A stretch of 64,000 nt of DNA, from positions 124,001 to 188,000 of the forward strand of contig NZ_BAGB01000012.1 of NCBI RefSeq assembly GCF_000308615.1. The letters are read 5' to 3'. The notes under the pieces were generated by a model. The model was not told the DNA's origin, did not search any database, and saw only the letters and a program-made list of their open reading frames with translations. Shown here one piece after another: positions 1-9,413 of this stretch (within the stretch, counting starts at the first letter, position 1; each line of letters starts with the position of its first letter). Source of the DNA: Nocardia jiangxiensis NBRC 101359 (GTDB taxonomy: Bacteria > Actinomycetota > Actinomycetes > Mycobacteriales > Mycobacteriaceae). Position numbers and translations under genes: made by a program.

Positions 1-224
1 GGGTCGACCAGGGTGTACCCGCGCTGCACCAGATTCTCGCCGCCGTCGGGGAACCAGATGCGGATCCACTGGGTGGGGTGCACCGGATGCCCGGCCGGCA
101 GACCGCCTCCGGTGAAGCTCAGCCGCAGGTAGTGATCACTGATCTGCCGCGTGGCGGTGACGGTGAGCCGGTAGTCGTCGGCGCGCAGCGCCTTGAGGAC
201 GAATCCGTTGAACCCTTTTCCCAT
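1..224 (-). CDS. Siderophore-interacting protein (ViuB-like flavin reductase), 5' part only
   Basis: Only the first ~74 codons are in the window; the gene continues past base 1. The translation begins MGKGFNGFVLKALRADD and contains YLRLSF, HPTQWIRIWFP and QRGYTLVD. These fit the N-terminal FAD-binding barrel of siderophore-interacting proteins, where an R-x-Y-T motif binds the flavin. Family members are cytoplasmic ferric-siderophore reductases that release iron using NAD(P)H. The ATG at 222-224 was chosen because the iron box begins only 4 bases upstream and no Shine-Dalgarno sequence is visible, so the mRNA may be leaderless or a slightly later start may be used. The iron box strongly supports an iron-acquisition role. 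Substrate is unknown. Confidence 0.8.
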   Translation of the reverse strand, partial: MGKGFNGFVLKALRADDYRLTVTATRQISDHYLRLSFTGGGLPAGHPVHPTQWIRIWFPDGGENLVQRGYTLVD

Positions 225-228
225 GAAG

Positions 229-247
229 TTAGGTTAGCCAAACCATA
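229..247 (-). promoter_or_regulatory. IdeR/DtxR-type iron box
   Basis: TTAGGTTAGCCAAACCATA matches the DtxR/IdeR consensus TTAGGTTAGSCTAACCTAA at 15 or more of 19 positions, with a perfect left half. It lies just before the siderophore-interacting gene, so iron-loaded IdeR would be expected to repress that gene. Base match is seen directly; regulation is inferred from known IdeR operators. Confidence 0.75.
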
Positions 248-488
248 GGTTTCAGTCACGCGGGAAGTCGTGGGTTTCGCCGCGAACCGCTACGCTTGAT
301 CACCTGAGTCGGTCCGGCCACAGCGCGACCATCCTGTTCGGTACGGCCGGTACCGGATTGTCCGAAGCGCGATGCCAGCTGTTCCCGGTGCAATGGGAGG
401 AACCGTCCGGAATGGTGATGACGATCGAGCCGATGATGATGTGCGGACCGGTGACGACGACGCCGGTCGAAGCGACGGGTGCGCGCGG

Positions 489-2606
489 ATGAGCCCCGGT
501 CCGCTCAATGCCGGGGAACCCGCCATGCTCGGCGGGGCGGGCGGCGCGATCACGCTGGTGGAGGGCAGTACGTTCTGTCTGTCCGACCGGGTGGGCGATG
601 TCGAACTCGGCACCTCGCACGGACTGTTCTATCGCGATGCGCGAGTGGTGTCGCGTTGGGAGCTGCGGGTGGACGGGCATCGGCCCGAACCGCTCTCGGT
701 GCTGAGCCCGGAGGCGTTCACCGCGCGATTCGTGCTGCGCCGCCCGCCGCGCGCCGGTGTGGCCGACAGCACCCTGCTGGTGGTGCGCGACCGGCTGGTC
801 TCCGAGGGACTGCGCGAGACGGTCACGCTGGAGAATCTCGGTCGCGAACCCACCGCCGTCGTGCTCGAACTGCACGCCGAGGGCGATTTCGTGGATCTGT
901 TCGCGGTCAAGGAGGGCCGCGGCGGGCACGGCCACGCGGACGTCCTGGTCACCGATAACGAGCTGCTGTTCACCGACCGGTCCGATCGGGCCCGCGGGCT
1001 GGCGGTCACCTCCTCGGAACTGCCGCAGGTGCTGCCCGGTTCGCTGTCGTGGCGGGTGGTGGTCCCGCCCGGCGGGCGCTGGCGGACCGAGATCCTGGCG
1101 CAGCCGACGATGGCCAATCAGCGCCCCCGGCCGCCGGCGCGTCCCGGCGAGCACTACGGGGCCAGTGAGCCCGGTCGCAAGATCGAGGCGTGGCGCGACA
1201 CCGCGACCAAACTCACCGCGGGCGATCCGCTGCTCACCTCGGTCCTGCAGCGCACCGAGAGCGATCTGGGCGCGCTACGCATCCACGACGACACCCGCGA
1301 GGGCCGCACCTTCGTCGCCGCCGGTGCGCCCTGGTTCATGACGCTGTTCGGCCGGGACAGCCTGCTGACCGCGTGGATGGCGTTGCCGCTGGATGTGGGC
1401 CTGGCAATGGGCACCATGCAGCAACTGGCCGAGATGCAGGGGCAGCGGGTGGATCCGCTGACCGAGGAGGAGCCGGGCCGGATCATGCACGAGATCCGCC
1501 GCGGCCCCGCCAGCGGTCAGGTGCTCGGCGGTGAGGTCTACTACGGAACCGTCGATGCCACACCGCTTTTCGTGATGCTGCTGGCGGAGGTGCGGCGCTG
1601 GGGCGCGGATCTGGACGCGGTGCAGGCGTTGCTGCCCGCCGCGGATGCCGCATTGGAGTGGATCGAGCACTTCGGTGACCGCGACGGCGACGGGTTCGTG
1701 GAATATCAGCGCGCCACCGACCGCGGTCTGGCCAATCAGGGCTGGAAGGACAGTTTCGACGGAATCAACGACAGCGCAGGGCATTTGGCACAGACTCCGA
1801 TCGCACTGTGCGAGGTGCAGGGATATGTCTACGCCGCACTGACCGCGCGGGCGGAATTGGCCGAGGAATTCGGCGAATCGGCGACCGCGACCCGGCTGCG
1901 CGACCGGGCCGCCGAATTGCGCAGTAAATTCGCCGAGGCCTTCTGGGTTCCCGAAAAGGGTTGGTACGCAATAGCCCTGGATCGGCACAAGCGTCGGATG
2001 GATTCGCTCACCAGCAATATCGGGCACTGCCTGTGGTCGGGTATCGCGACCGACGAACATGCCGTGCGGATCGTGGAACACCTGTCCACGCCGCAGATGG
2101 ACAGCGGATTCGGTTTGCGCACACTGGCTTCGAGCATGGGCGCGTTCAATCCGATGAGTTACCACAACGGTTCGATCTGGCCGCACGACACCGCCATCAC
2201 CATCGCCGGACTCCTGCGTTACCGGCACATCCCCGGCGCGATCGACCTGGCCACCCGGCTGGCCGACGGATTACTGGACGCCGCCGCGGCATTCGGCGGG
2301 CGGCTGCCCGAATTGTTCTGCGGCTTCCCACGATCCAGATTTCCGGCCCCGGTCCCGTACCCCACCTCCTGCTCACCGCAGGCGTGGGCGAGTGCGGCCC
2401 CGCTGCTGCTGGTTCGCTCGTTCCTCGGACTCGAGCCCGACGTGCCCCATCGCACCCTGACGGTCCTACCGCATGTCCCGGCCCGCTGGGGACGGGTCGA
2501 GCTCACCGATCTGCGCCTGGGCGGAACAGTGCTGGACCTGGTGGTCGACGGCGATCAGGTGGGTTCGTCGAATCTGCCGCAGGACTGGAAACTCGTCACC
2601 CATTGA
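489..2606 (+). CDS. Glycogen debranching-type amylo-alpha-1,6-glucosidase
   Basis: Predicted cytoplasmic enzyme of ~705 aa. The N-terminal ~230 residues (GSTFCLSDRVGD, GLFYRDARVVSRWEL) match the N-terminal domain found on bacterial amylo-alpha-1,6-glucosidases. The rest fits an (alpha/alpha)6-barrel: GAPWFMTLFGRDSLL, GWKDSFDGIND, NGSIWPHDTAITIAG and PELFCGFPR. Family members hydrolyse alpha-1,6 branches in glycogen or related oligosaccharides. The frame is open further upstream (to 372), but that part is Asp/Arg-rich and unlike the family; ATG 489 (MSPGPLNAGEP) or ATG 525 are more plausible. It converges with the YbaB-like gene with only 16 bases between stops. The exact glucan substrate cannot be read from the sequence. 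Confidence 0.85.
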   Translation: MSPGPLNAGEPAMLGGAGGAITLVEGSTFCLSDRVGDVELGTSHGLFYRDARVVSRWELRVDGHRPEPLSVLSPEAFTARFVLRRPPRAGVADSTLLVVRDRLVSEGLRETVTLENLGREPTAVVLELHAEGDFVDLFAVKEGRGGHGHADVLVTDNELLFTDRSDRARGLAVTSSELPQVLPGSLSWRVVVPPGGRWRTEILAQPTMANQRPRPPARPGEHYGASEPGRKIEAWRDTATKLTAGDPLLTSVLQRTESDLGALRIHDDTREGRTFVAAGAPWFMTLFGRDSLLTAWMALPLDVGLAMGTMQQLAEMQGQRVDPLTEEEPGRIMHEIRRGPASGQVLGGEVYYGTVDATPLFVMLLAEVRRWGADLDAVQALLPAADAALEWIEHFGDRDGDGFVEYQRATDRGLANQGWKDSFDGINDSAGHLAQTPIALCEVQGYVYAALTARAELAEEFGESATATRLRDRAAELRSKFAEAFWVPEKGWYAIALDRHKRRMDSLTSNIGHCLWSGIATDEHAVRIVEHLSTPQMDSGFGLRTLASSMGAFNPMSYHNGSIWPHDTAITIAGLLRYRHIPGAIDLATRLADGLLDAAAAFGGRLPELFCGFPRSRFPAPVPYPTSCSPQAWASAAPLLLVRSFLGLEPDVPHRTLTVLPHVPARWGRVELTDLRLGGTVLDLVVDGDQVGSSNLPQDWKLVTH

Positions 2607-2622
2607 ACGTGCGGCGCCGGCG

Positions 2623-3279
2623 TCACCATCCGGATTCGGTGACACCGCCGCGCTGTTCGGGAACGATCTCCTCCATCTCGGAGAAGCCCGCGGAAGGTGT
2701 CTCGACGGCGGGCCCCGGCTCCGGCGCGCCAGGCCCGGTGGCCGAAGCCGACTGGGCATGCGCCGCTGGGCTTTTCGCCGGGGACCAGCCGGATTCGGTA
2801 ACGCCCTTGTCGCTGTGCCGGGGGGCGTGCTCCGCGTTCTCGAAGGGGTTGTCCTCGGCGCTCCGGCGTTCCGGCGAGTTCGGCGGTGCGAGGGAGACTT
2901 CGGGAGCCACGGGACGCTGCGCACTCAGATCGGCCATACCCTCGACGATTTCGTGCACCTTCGGGAAGCGGCCGCGAATTTCCTGCAGCGGTTCCATGAG
3001 TTCGCTGCTCTTGCGGGCCAATTCCGCCGCGGCCTGCTGGGCCGCGGCGGTCACCGCGCGCGCGATCTCGGCATAACCGAGATCGGAGACGTTGCCGCTG
3101 AACTTGGTTTCGATCACGGTGCCGTCGGCGTTCACCGTCACCGTCACTCGCTTACCGCGTGCGGTGCCCGTCGCGGTGAGTTGAGTTCGGCGGAACTGCA
3201 GGTCGGCGATCAGTGCCAGCTGATCCTGGAAGGCCGCCCGGACATCCGCCAGTTGAGCCTTCGCGAATTCGTTGGCCAT
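2623..3279 (-). CDS. YbaB/EbfC-like protein of ESX cassette A
   Basis: 218 aa. Residues ~1-110 are a YbaB/EbfC-like fold: a helix, the strand pair KRVTVTVNADGTVIETKF, then a long amphipathic helix. The remainder is a Pro/Ala/Glu-rich tail. The tail contains the motif GVTESGW twice, once internally and once as the exact C-terminus; the cassette B paralogue ends PTEAGW. Classical YbaB proteins are ~100-aa nucleoid-associated proteins. This longer type lies next to WXG100 genes in all four cassettes here, so a role as chaperone or co-secreted partner is possible (inference). It is 5 bases downstream of the WXG100 gene and surely in its operon. Confidence 0.8.
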   Translation of the reverse strand: MANEFAKAQLADVRAAFQDQLALIADLQFRRTQLTATGTARGKRVTVTVNADGTVIETKFSGNVSDLGYAEIARAVTAAAQQAAAELARKSSELMEPLQEIRGRFPKVHEIVEGMADLSAQRPVAPEVSLAPPNSPERRSAEDNPFENAEHAPRHSDKGVTESGWSPAKSPAAHAQSASATGPGAPEPGPAVETPSAGFSEMEEIVPEQRGGVTESGW

Positions 3280-3284
3280 GCGGG

Positions 3285-3593
3285 CTATTGGAAGCCGTCG
3301 GAGTTGCCGTGATCGGTGTCGTCGAGATACTTCGAAGAGGTCTTCTGACCGTCGGCGTGGCTTCCGGAATGGTTCGCCAGTCCGTTGGTGATGGTGTGCA
3401 GCTGTTTCTGCGCGTCCAGATAGCCGTTCTCCACCGCGAACTTGTATCCGTACACGTCATCACCCCAGGGCGAGCCCAGGCCATCGGCCTTGGACTGCAA
3501 GGTGGTGAGGGCATTGGTGATTCGATCGCTGACGTGCTGCGTCTTGGCTGCGGCCTGCCGGAGTAGTTCCGGATCCACCTGAACTTTACCCAT
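3285..3593 (-). CDS. WXG100-family ESX protein, cassette A
   Basis: 102 aa, the usual WXG100 length. Two predicted helices flank SPWGDD (Trp43), so the family W-x-G turn is present as W-G-D; the cassette B and C proteins have the same variant. Such proteins form helical-hairpin dimers and are exported by ESX/type VII secretion. The C-terminal tail is Asp/Ser-rich, and I see no clean YxxxD/E signal. A Shine-Dalgarno GGAGGGG lies 6-7 bases before the ATG. It is first in a two-gene operon with the YbaB-like gene and divergent from the CpnT-like toxin, which may be its secretion partner (inference). Confidence 0.85.
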   Translation of the reverse strand: MGKVQVDPELLRQAAAKTQHVSDRITNALTTLQSKADGLGSPWGDDVYGYKFAVENGYLDAQKQLHTITNGLANHSGSHADGQKTSSKYLDDTDHGNSDGFQ

Positions 3594-3930
3594 CGCTGGC
3601 CCCTCCGACCGATGTACCCGAATGCCATTCGAAGATAGCGTTTCCGAATCAAAGATAGCGGTCGCGCCGAACCGCGGGCAACCTCATTTGAAAGGCCGTA
3701 TAGTCCAAGGGTTTTGGGGGCTTGCGATCGCACACGCGGTATGTCACCGTGACGAATGCCGGGTGCTGTTAGGCTGCGGACCGGGAAGTCCGGGCTCGGA
3801 CGGTGTTGGATGAGCCGTGTGGAGTGGATGCGGTGCGATTCGATCTCGCCGGCCGCAGGCTCCATCGGGAGGGGGATTCGATGTACCGGAGTAGCCGCGC
3901 GGGTGGGTGGTTGCCATAGGCGGTAGCGGG
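3594..3930. promoter_or_regulatory. Divergent intergenic region of cassette A with 20-bp-spaced direct repeats
   Basis: No gene recognised in these 337 bases. Two copies of TC[GA]AAGATAGCG lie at 3629-3640 and 3649-3660, exactly 20 bp apart, i.e. on the same helix face. They could be operator half-sites. On the minus strand they include TATCTT, a -10-like hexamer for the WXG100 operon. On the plus strand TATAGT at 3699-3704 is a possible -10 for the toxin gene, but I see no convincing -35. Confidence 0.4.
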
Positions 3931-6900
3931 ATGGACAAGCCGTCCGGCCTGGAGTACCTGCTCAACTGGCTGGGGCTGGATTGGCCCGACGGCGACGAGG
4001 ACAAGATGTGGGACCTCGCCGACGACTGGCACGATGCGGCGAAATCGCTGTCGGATATCGACGGCGATATCGACGCGGCCATCAGCGCGGTTCAGGCGGC
4101 GTATCCGGAGGGCTCCGGCGGCGACGCGATGATCAAGCAGCTGCAGTCGATGCGCTCGGGACCGCAATCCATCGACCAGCTGGTCTCCTGGTTCAACCAC
4201 GTCGGGGACAGCGCCCAGGCGACCGGTGATTCGATCGAGGGCGGGAAGATCCAGTTCGAGACGCTGCTGCTGACCACGGCGGCCGCGCTCCTGGCCGAGG
4301 AGGCCTTCCCGCCGACCGCGCCCGCGGAACAGGCGGCCACTATCGCCCTGTCCCGGGTCGGTGCGCGGCTCGCGATGCGGCAGCTGCTGAAGGCCATCGC
4401 CGAGAACGGGCTCAAGGACGTCCTGCTGACGACGTTGAAGAATCAGTGGCAGCGGCTTCTGCTGCACCTGGTGCTGGACGCGGCCATTCCCGCAGGCGTG
4501 AACCTGGCCAATCAGGAAGCCAAGGTGCAGAGCGGCCATCAGGACGGCATCCACTGGGGCGATGTCGGCAAGACCGCCGTGGTGGGGTTGGCGGGTGGCC
4601 TGACCGGTGGTTTCGCCGGTGGCCTCATGCAGGGGTGGATGCGGAACCTGAGCAGCGGGATGTTCAAGGGCCTGGTGTCGGGGATCACCGGCGGTGTGAC
4701 CGGGACACTGGCCAGCGGTCTGGCCGAGATGGCGTACACGGGCAAATGGGAGATGGATCCGAGTGCTCTTGTCGCCGGAGCATTCTGGGGTGCGCACGGT
4801 TCGCTGGGCGGACACCACGGTCCGATCGAGGACGGCACCGCTCCGCACACCCGGGTGAATCTCAGCGACGAGGGCGGTGTGCCCAATGAGCGCCCCTCGG
4901 TGCCCTCGGAGGGGCAGGACGGCAGTTCGCCACACGTCGAGCCGACCGAGAACCTCACGAGTGATCATTCGCCGTCCTCGGAGGATTCCGGTCCCGGGCA
5001 GCACAGCACCGATCAACCAGATGCGACACATCCGGCCGGATCGGAGCACCGTTCGGAAAGCCCTGAGAAACAGGATCATTCGACGTCCACGCACGATCGT
5101 CCGGTCGATTCGCGATCGTCGCACGAGACGTCGTCCGAGAGCGGGCCGAAGGTTCATTCGACCGGTTCGGATGGGGTGCGTCCGGAGTCGCATGCGGCCG
5201 AGTCTCATCCGGCTCAGTCGCACAATGTCGAATCTCGTTCCGAGGGAACGAATGTCACTTCCGGCATCGATCATGCGGGACCGCGTGCGGACAATGCCGC
5301 GCGGCCGGAGTCGCCGGTCTCGGCGCGTTCGGGAGGTTCTGCGGGCGATGGTGTGCGCGCGCCGGGCTCGAGTCCGCGTCCGCAGGCGACCGGGGACGGG
5401 TCGAGTGCTTACCGGCCCACCCAGTCCGAAACCACCCCGGTGCGAAGCGAATCCACGACCACACCGGCCGAGCGTCCGTTGGCGGGCAGTGGCGAGTCGT
5501 CCGAGACTCGCCCTGTGTCGGATTCTCAGACCACCGATTCCGTGTCTGCGGACAAGCCGTTCAGCCCCTCGCTGGACGATCCGGCCACGCAAACTCCTCG
5601 CACCGAGGATGTTCCGGTCTCCGAGTCGCGATCGCCGGATGACGCGGAATTCGTCGTCCCGGACGATATCTCGACCATCCACGAAACTCCCGCACCGCCG
5701 GAACCGTCGACGCGTGCCGGTCTGGCCGACAACACCGCTCGTCCGGGCGACCCGGAACGACCGTCGAGCCGCGTCGGCGACCGACCCGAACCCTCCTCCC
5801 CGATCCGAGCCCGCAGCACCGGCGCCGAACCCGGCACCCGCGCAGGCGAATCCACCTCCCGTGCGACCGAATCCCCTTCCAGAGCAGGCGATTCCAGCCG
5901 CACGGATCGCACCGGAAGCTCCGACCGTCCACGCGAACTCGTCGGCGCCCGCGCCCGCGGCGACGACGAAACCCCACACCCGAACGAGAAAAATCCCCAC
6001 GGCGACAACGGAACCCGCCCTCCACATCCCCCCGGCGAGGACCCCCACTCCCGCGCCGGCCTGCCCGAGGACCCGCGTGCGGGCAAGGACGGAACGCACC
6101 CGTCCGACCGGACCCCGGAGGAACACCGCACCGGCGATCACGACGACCCGGTGACTCGTCCCGCAGATTATGAACGGGAAGAGCCGCGACGGGATTCGAC
6201 AGACGATGATCATCACGCGGACGGCTCGCCGCATCCGGAGGAGGCCGGGCCAACCGAGCGTCCGAGCATCGAGGATGCGTTCCGCGATCACGCCGAGCCG
6301 ACCGATGCCGGACTCTCGCTGCACGCGAAAGATCCGGAACTGAGTCGGTTGGCGGGCCTCGTCCCCGCCGACGACCATTACTTCACCGTCGACGCTCACG
6401 TCACCGCGGACGGGCACGTCCGCATCGGCGAACATCGTTACACGCCCGAGGAATTCGGCGATATGCTGCGCGAGCACGGCTGGGACGGCGAAAAGCCCAT
6501 CCGCATGATCGGCTGCGACGCATCGGAGAACGGCTTCGCCAGCCGCCTGGCGAACCACCTCGACACCGATGTCCTCGCCCCCACCGAGAAGGCCTGGTCC
6601 GACGAACACGGCCGCGTCTACAGCAGCACCCCGGTCAAGGACGCCAACGGCAACCCTCGCCCCCGCATCCCCCCGGACGGCGAATGGCACACCACCCACC
6701 CGGACGGCACCACGACGCCCGCCGGTGCGGACGGGTTCGTCCCGGGGACGCCCGAGAGTGCCAAACACGATCTCGAGCAGCACCACGACCCCGCAACCAT
6801 GCGGGCCCAGGACCCCAAGACCATCACACCGTCGGAGGCCCGGCTGTACGAGCCTCTCACCGAACAGACGGTAGATGGCCGGCCGGTCGTCGTCGACGAG

Positions 6901-8505
6901 AACGGGGTGCCACACAAGATCGATGGGAAGCAGGACAACGACGCGTCCGGTGCGGCGCACGAGTACTTCAACAACCAGCTCGAGCGCGCCGGTGAACTGT
7001 ATGACCCGAAGACGGGCAACGGTTCGCGATTCTTCTTCCAGGATGACAAGAATCCGCCTGTGCCGAAGGCGGTCATCGACGGCACCGATTCCATTACCGG
7101 CACCACGGCCGATCTCGTCAAGGTCACCTGGCGAGACGGTCGAGTGACCGAGGTGGAGACATTCGATGCGACGACAACGACGAAGAGCGTGGAAGATCAT
7201 CTGGAACACCAGGTGAACACGTTGCGGAACAAATTGCCGGACGGCAGCAAGTATCAAACCGACAACAGCGTCTTCGTCGCGCCGAGCGAGGAGTGGGCGC
7301 ACGCGGTGACGGAGGCGACGGGCGGCGATCCCCGGATCAGAGTGATCCATCCGGAGTCCGGCTTCGATTCGGCGGCGAACGCGGGTGAGTCGGGAGCGCG
7401 CGCGAGGTCGGGCTCGGACGATACGAGTGTCGGGGACGGCTCGGCGCATGCGGTCCGTTCGTCCTCCGCGGGCGATGATTCCGGTGGCGGGCGGCCGGTG
7501 GCTCGTGGCGATGGGCCCGAACACGACGGTCCGCCGAAGTCGGGTGAATTCGATGCGGAACCGGGTACGAAGCACGACCAGGGGCACGGTGACAACGCCG
7601 ACCACGTCGCGCCCGACGGGGAAACGCCGCAGCGCCGGGCGATGCGCCAACAGGTCGAGCGGGCGAACAATGATCCGGAATACTTCAAGAAGTATTACAA
7701 GGATCACGGTAATTACACGGTCCGCCACAGTAAGGAAACTCCGGACGAAACAGGGTACGTCCCTCCGCATCTGGTCAAGGATCCGGAATCCGGAAAATGG
7801 GTTGCCGAGGACGACGCGCCGCCTCCGTTGCAGCCGGACTATGCGAAAATTCACGACCCGGTCGGTCCCGAGGGCGTCAGCAAGGAGACGCTGGATACGC
7901 TCAATTCCTGCGCCGGAGACAGGCAGCACGCAATTTCGGAGGACACCAAGGCGGAGGGCACGCTGAAGAATGCTCGGCACGCGCTCAAAAATGAGGATAC
8001 GCCCGAGAATCGAGAGGCTGTTCGGCAAGCGGAAGAGGCTCATGCGCCATTGCACAGGGAGATGTCGGTAAAATCCGAAACCTTCGGTGAGACGGTAGCT
8101 GCCGAGCATGCAATTCCGGACCACTACGAGGGTGCGGAACGGGTGGAGAATCTGGAGGGGCCGGACAACGGTAATGATCGGTTCGACCAGGTCTACCGAC
8201 TGCCGAACGGAAAGTTCGTGGTTGTAGAGTGCAAGAGCACGGTGGACACCGACCTGGGCGCTCGATGGACCCATGACGGACTGCGGGTTTCCCAGGGGCG
8301 CCCGGAGTATTTTCTGGACATACTTCGGGAGATGCGAGGCCGTGGCGAAGAATATCCGCACGAGTTGCAGCTGGCCAGGGAATTGCAGCGGGCCTTGAAG
8401 AGGGGAGACGTCGACTATATTCTGGTGCAAGGTCAGCGGAACAATGGTGTGTATACAGGCTATGCCATGAAAGTATTCGATATCAGCGGCTGGAGGTCGA
8501 AGTGA
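3931..8505 (+). CDS. CpnT-like polymorphic toxin with C-terminal PD-(D/E)XK nuclease-like domain
   Basis: 1524 aa from ATG 3931; the frame is open to GTG 3907, but AGGCGG before 3931 and alignment with the other giant proteins favour 3931. Residues 1-~300 are a CpnT-like N-terminal region with LDWPDGDEDKMW, FPPTAPAEQA (from residue 126) and a Gly-rich hydrophobic stretch (~210-275). Residues ~310-790 are a Ser/Pro/Glu/Arg linker. Residues ~800-930 hold a carrier domain common before toxin domains (IRMIGCDASENGFASRLA). Residues ~970-1160 are unrecognised. The C-terminus has a PD-(D/E)XK arrangement: Asp1419 in FDQVY, then Glu1433-Cys-Lys1435 in VVECKST. DNase or RNase activity is inferred. The last ~1 kb is AT-richer than the rest, as expected for exchanged toxin tips. 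The Imm49 gene overlaps its stop. Confidence 0.85.
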   Translation: MDKPSGLEYLLNWLGLDWPDGDEDKMWDLADDWHDAAKSLSDIDGDIDAAISAVQAAYPEGSGGDAMIKQLQSMRSGPQSIDQLVSWFNHVGDSAQATGDSIEGGKIQFETLLLTTAAALLAEEAFPPTAPAEQAATIALSRVGARLAMRQLLKAIAENGLKDVLLTTLKNQWQRLLLHLVLDAAIPAGVNLANQEAKVQSGHQDGIHWGDVGKTAVVGLAGGLTGGFAGGLMQGWMRNLSSGMFKGLVSGITGGVTGTLASGLAEMAYTGKWEMDPSALVAGAFWGAHGSLGGHHGPIEDGTAPHTRVNLSDEGGVPNERPSVPSEGQDGSSPHVEPTENLTSDHSPSSEDSGPGQHSTDQPDATHPAGSEHRSESPEKQDHSTSTHDRPVDSRSSHETSSESGPKVHSTGSDGVRPESHAAESHPAQSHNVESRSEGTNVTSGIDHAGPRADNAARPESPVSARSGGSAGDGVRAPGSSPRPQATGDGSSAYRPTQSETTPVRSESTTTPAERPLAGSGESSETRPVSDSQTTDSVSADKPFSPSLDDPATQTPRTEDVPVSESRSPDDAEFVVPDDISTIHETPAPPEPSTRAGLADNTARPGDPERPSSRVGDRPEPSSPIRARSTGAEPGTRAGESTSRATESPSRAGDSSRTDRTGSSDRPRELVGARARGDDETPHPNEKNPHGDNGTRPPHPPGEDPHSRAGLPEDPRAGKDGTHPSDRTPEEHRTGDHDDPVTRPADYEREEPRRDSTDDDHHADGSPHPEEAGPTERPSIEDAFRDHAEPTDAGLSLHAKDPELSRLAGLVPADDHYFTVDAHVTADGHVRIGEHRYTPEEFGDMLREHGWDGEKPIRMIGCDASENGFASRLANHLDTDVLAPTEKAWSDEHGRVYSSTPVKDANGNPRPRIPPDGEWHTTHPDGTTTPAGADGFVPGTPESAKHDLEQHHDPATMRAQDPKTITPSEARLYEPLTEQTVDGRPVVVDENGVPHKIDGKQDNDASGAAHEYFNNQLERAGELYDPKTGNGSRFFFQDDKNPPVPKAVIDGTDSITGTTADLVKVTWRDGRVTEVETFDATTTTKSVEDHLEHQVNTLRNKLPDGSKYQTDNSVFVAPSEEWAHAVTEATGGDPRIRVIHPESGFDSAANAGESGARARSGSDDTSVGDGSAHAVRSSSAGDDSGGGRPVARGDGPEHDGPPKSGEFDAEPGTKHDQGHGDNADHVAPDGETPQRRAMRQQVERANNDPEYFKKYYKDHGNYTVRHSKETPDETGYVPPHLVKDPESGKWVAEDDAPPPLQPDYAKIHDPVGPEGVSKETLDTLNSCAGDRQHAISEDTKAEGTLKNARHALKNEDTPENREAVRQAEEAHAPLHREMSVKSETFGETVAAEHAIPDHYEGAERVENLEGPDNGNDRFDQVYRLPNGKFVVVECKSTVDTDLGARWTHDGLRVSQGRPEYFLDILREMRGRGEEYPHELQLARELQRALKRGDVDYILVQGQRNNGVYTGYAMKVFDISGWRSK

Positions 8506-9362
8506 CACGTACTGTGGAGACGCATTGGACGGCAGGTCCGAACGCTGAACAGTACGCTGCGGCATTGGGGGAAGATGCTGCCGAGACGATCGATGATCTC
8601 GAAGATTTTCCGGAGACGATCAATTTAGCTTTCGATAATTCACTGCAGTACATGGAGGCGCAGTGCACCGTCGATCCGCGTGCGGCACTGGGGACGACCT
8701 GGGAATCCGTGGTTGCAGCCATGCAGGTCGGATCGGCGATGTTCGCCATCACCAGCCGCACCGAAGGCGTCGTTGAATGCCGTATCGATCACAAGGTTCG
8801 GCAGTTGCCTGCGATCGGGCCGCGGACCTTCCCCAACGTCGGGCAGTGGCTCAACGCATTCTGGCTGGCGATCGTCTGCCGCGATCAGGAACGGATGACC
8901 CAGCTCTGCGACTTTCCGGTGGACCGCTTGCGCGAGGCCGAGGGCGAGACCGATGAGTTCGTCTACCTGTGGGTGGACACCTTGCAGGCGTACTGGCTCC
9001 GTCGTCCCGGGGTGGCGGAGAAGCTGACTGCCACGATCCAGGCGTCGTATCCCGATGTCGCTACGCTCATGCCGAAGGATCGCCTGGAGCAACTCGTCTA
9101 TCAGCCGATCAATCTCTTCCACCGATTCCTCACCGAGGACCGGGCAGGCTTCGACGGCGCCTTGGTGGAGGCATTGGAGCTGCACAAGCGGTACTGGACG
9201 GCCGACGCGGATCGGGCGAAGAAGACTGCCGGACGTATTGCACTGGGCCCGTTGGCGATTACCTGTTTCGCATACGATGGCGAGTTCCCGATCGATGTCG
9301 AATCCGGGTATATCCCGACGCAGCTCGTGCAGCGCGGTTGGCTCGGCGAATTCCCGGTCTGA
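8502..9362 (+). CDS. Imm49-family immunity protein
   Basis: 286 aa, predicted cytoplasmic, no signal peptide. The C-terminal part (GPLAITCFAYD, FPIDVESGYIP) and overall layout match Imm49-family immunity proteins of actinobacterial polymorphic toxin loci. The GTG start overlaps the toxin stop by 4 bases (GTGA), so translation is coupled. Its role should be to bind and neutralise the nuclease-like domain of the upstream toxin in producer and sister cells. The first ~150 bases are AT-rich like the toxin tip, suggesting both were acquired as a unit. Family call is from remembered motifs; the specific pairing is inferred from position. Confidence 0.8.
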   Translation: MTRTVETHWTAGPNAEQYAAALGEDAAETIDDLEDFPETINLAFDNSLQYMEAQCTVDPRAALGTTWESVVAAMQVGSAMFAITSRTEGVVECRIDHKVRQLPAIGPRTFPNVGQWLNAFWLAIVCRDQERMTQLCDFPVDRLREAEGETDEFVYLWVDTLQAYWLRRPGVAEKLTATIQASYPDVATLMPKDRLEQLVYQPINLFHRFLTEDRAGFDGALVEALELHKRYWTADADRAKKTAGRIALGPLAITCFAYDGEFPIDVESGYIPTQLVQRGWLGEFPV

Positions 9363-9413
9363 CCGCCCGACTTCCGGCCCGCAAGGCCCTTCATGCCGAA
9401 AAGGTGACTGGTG

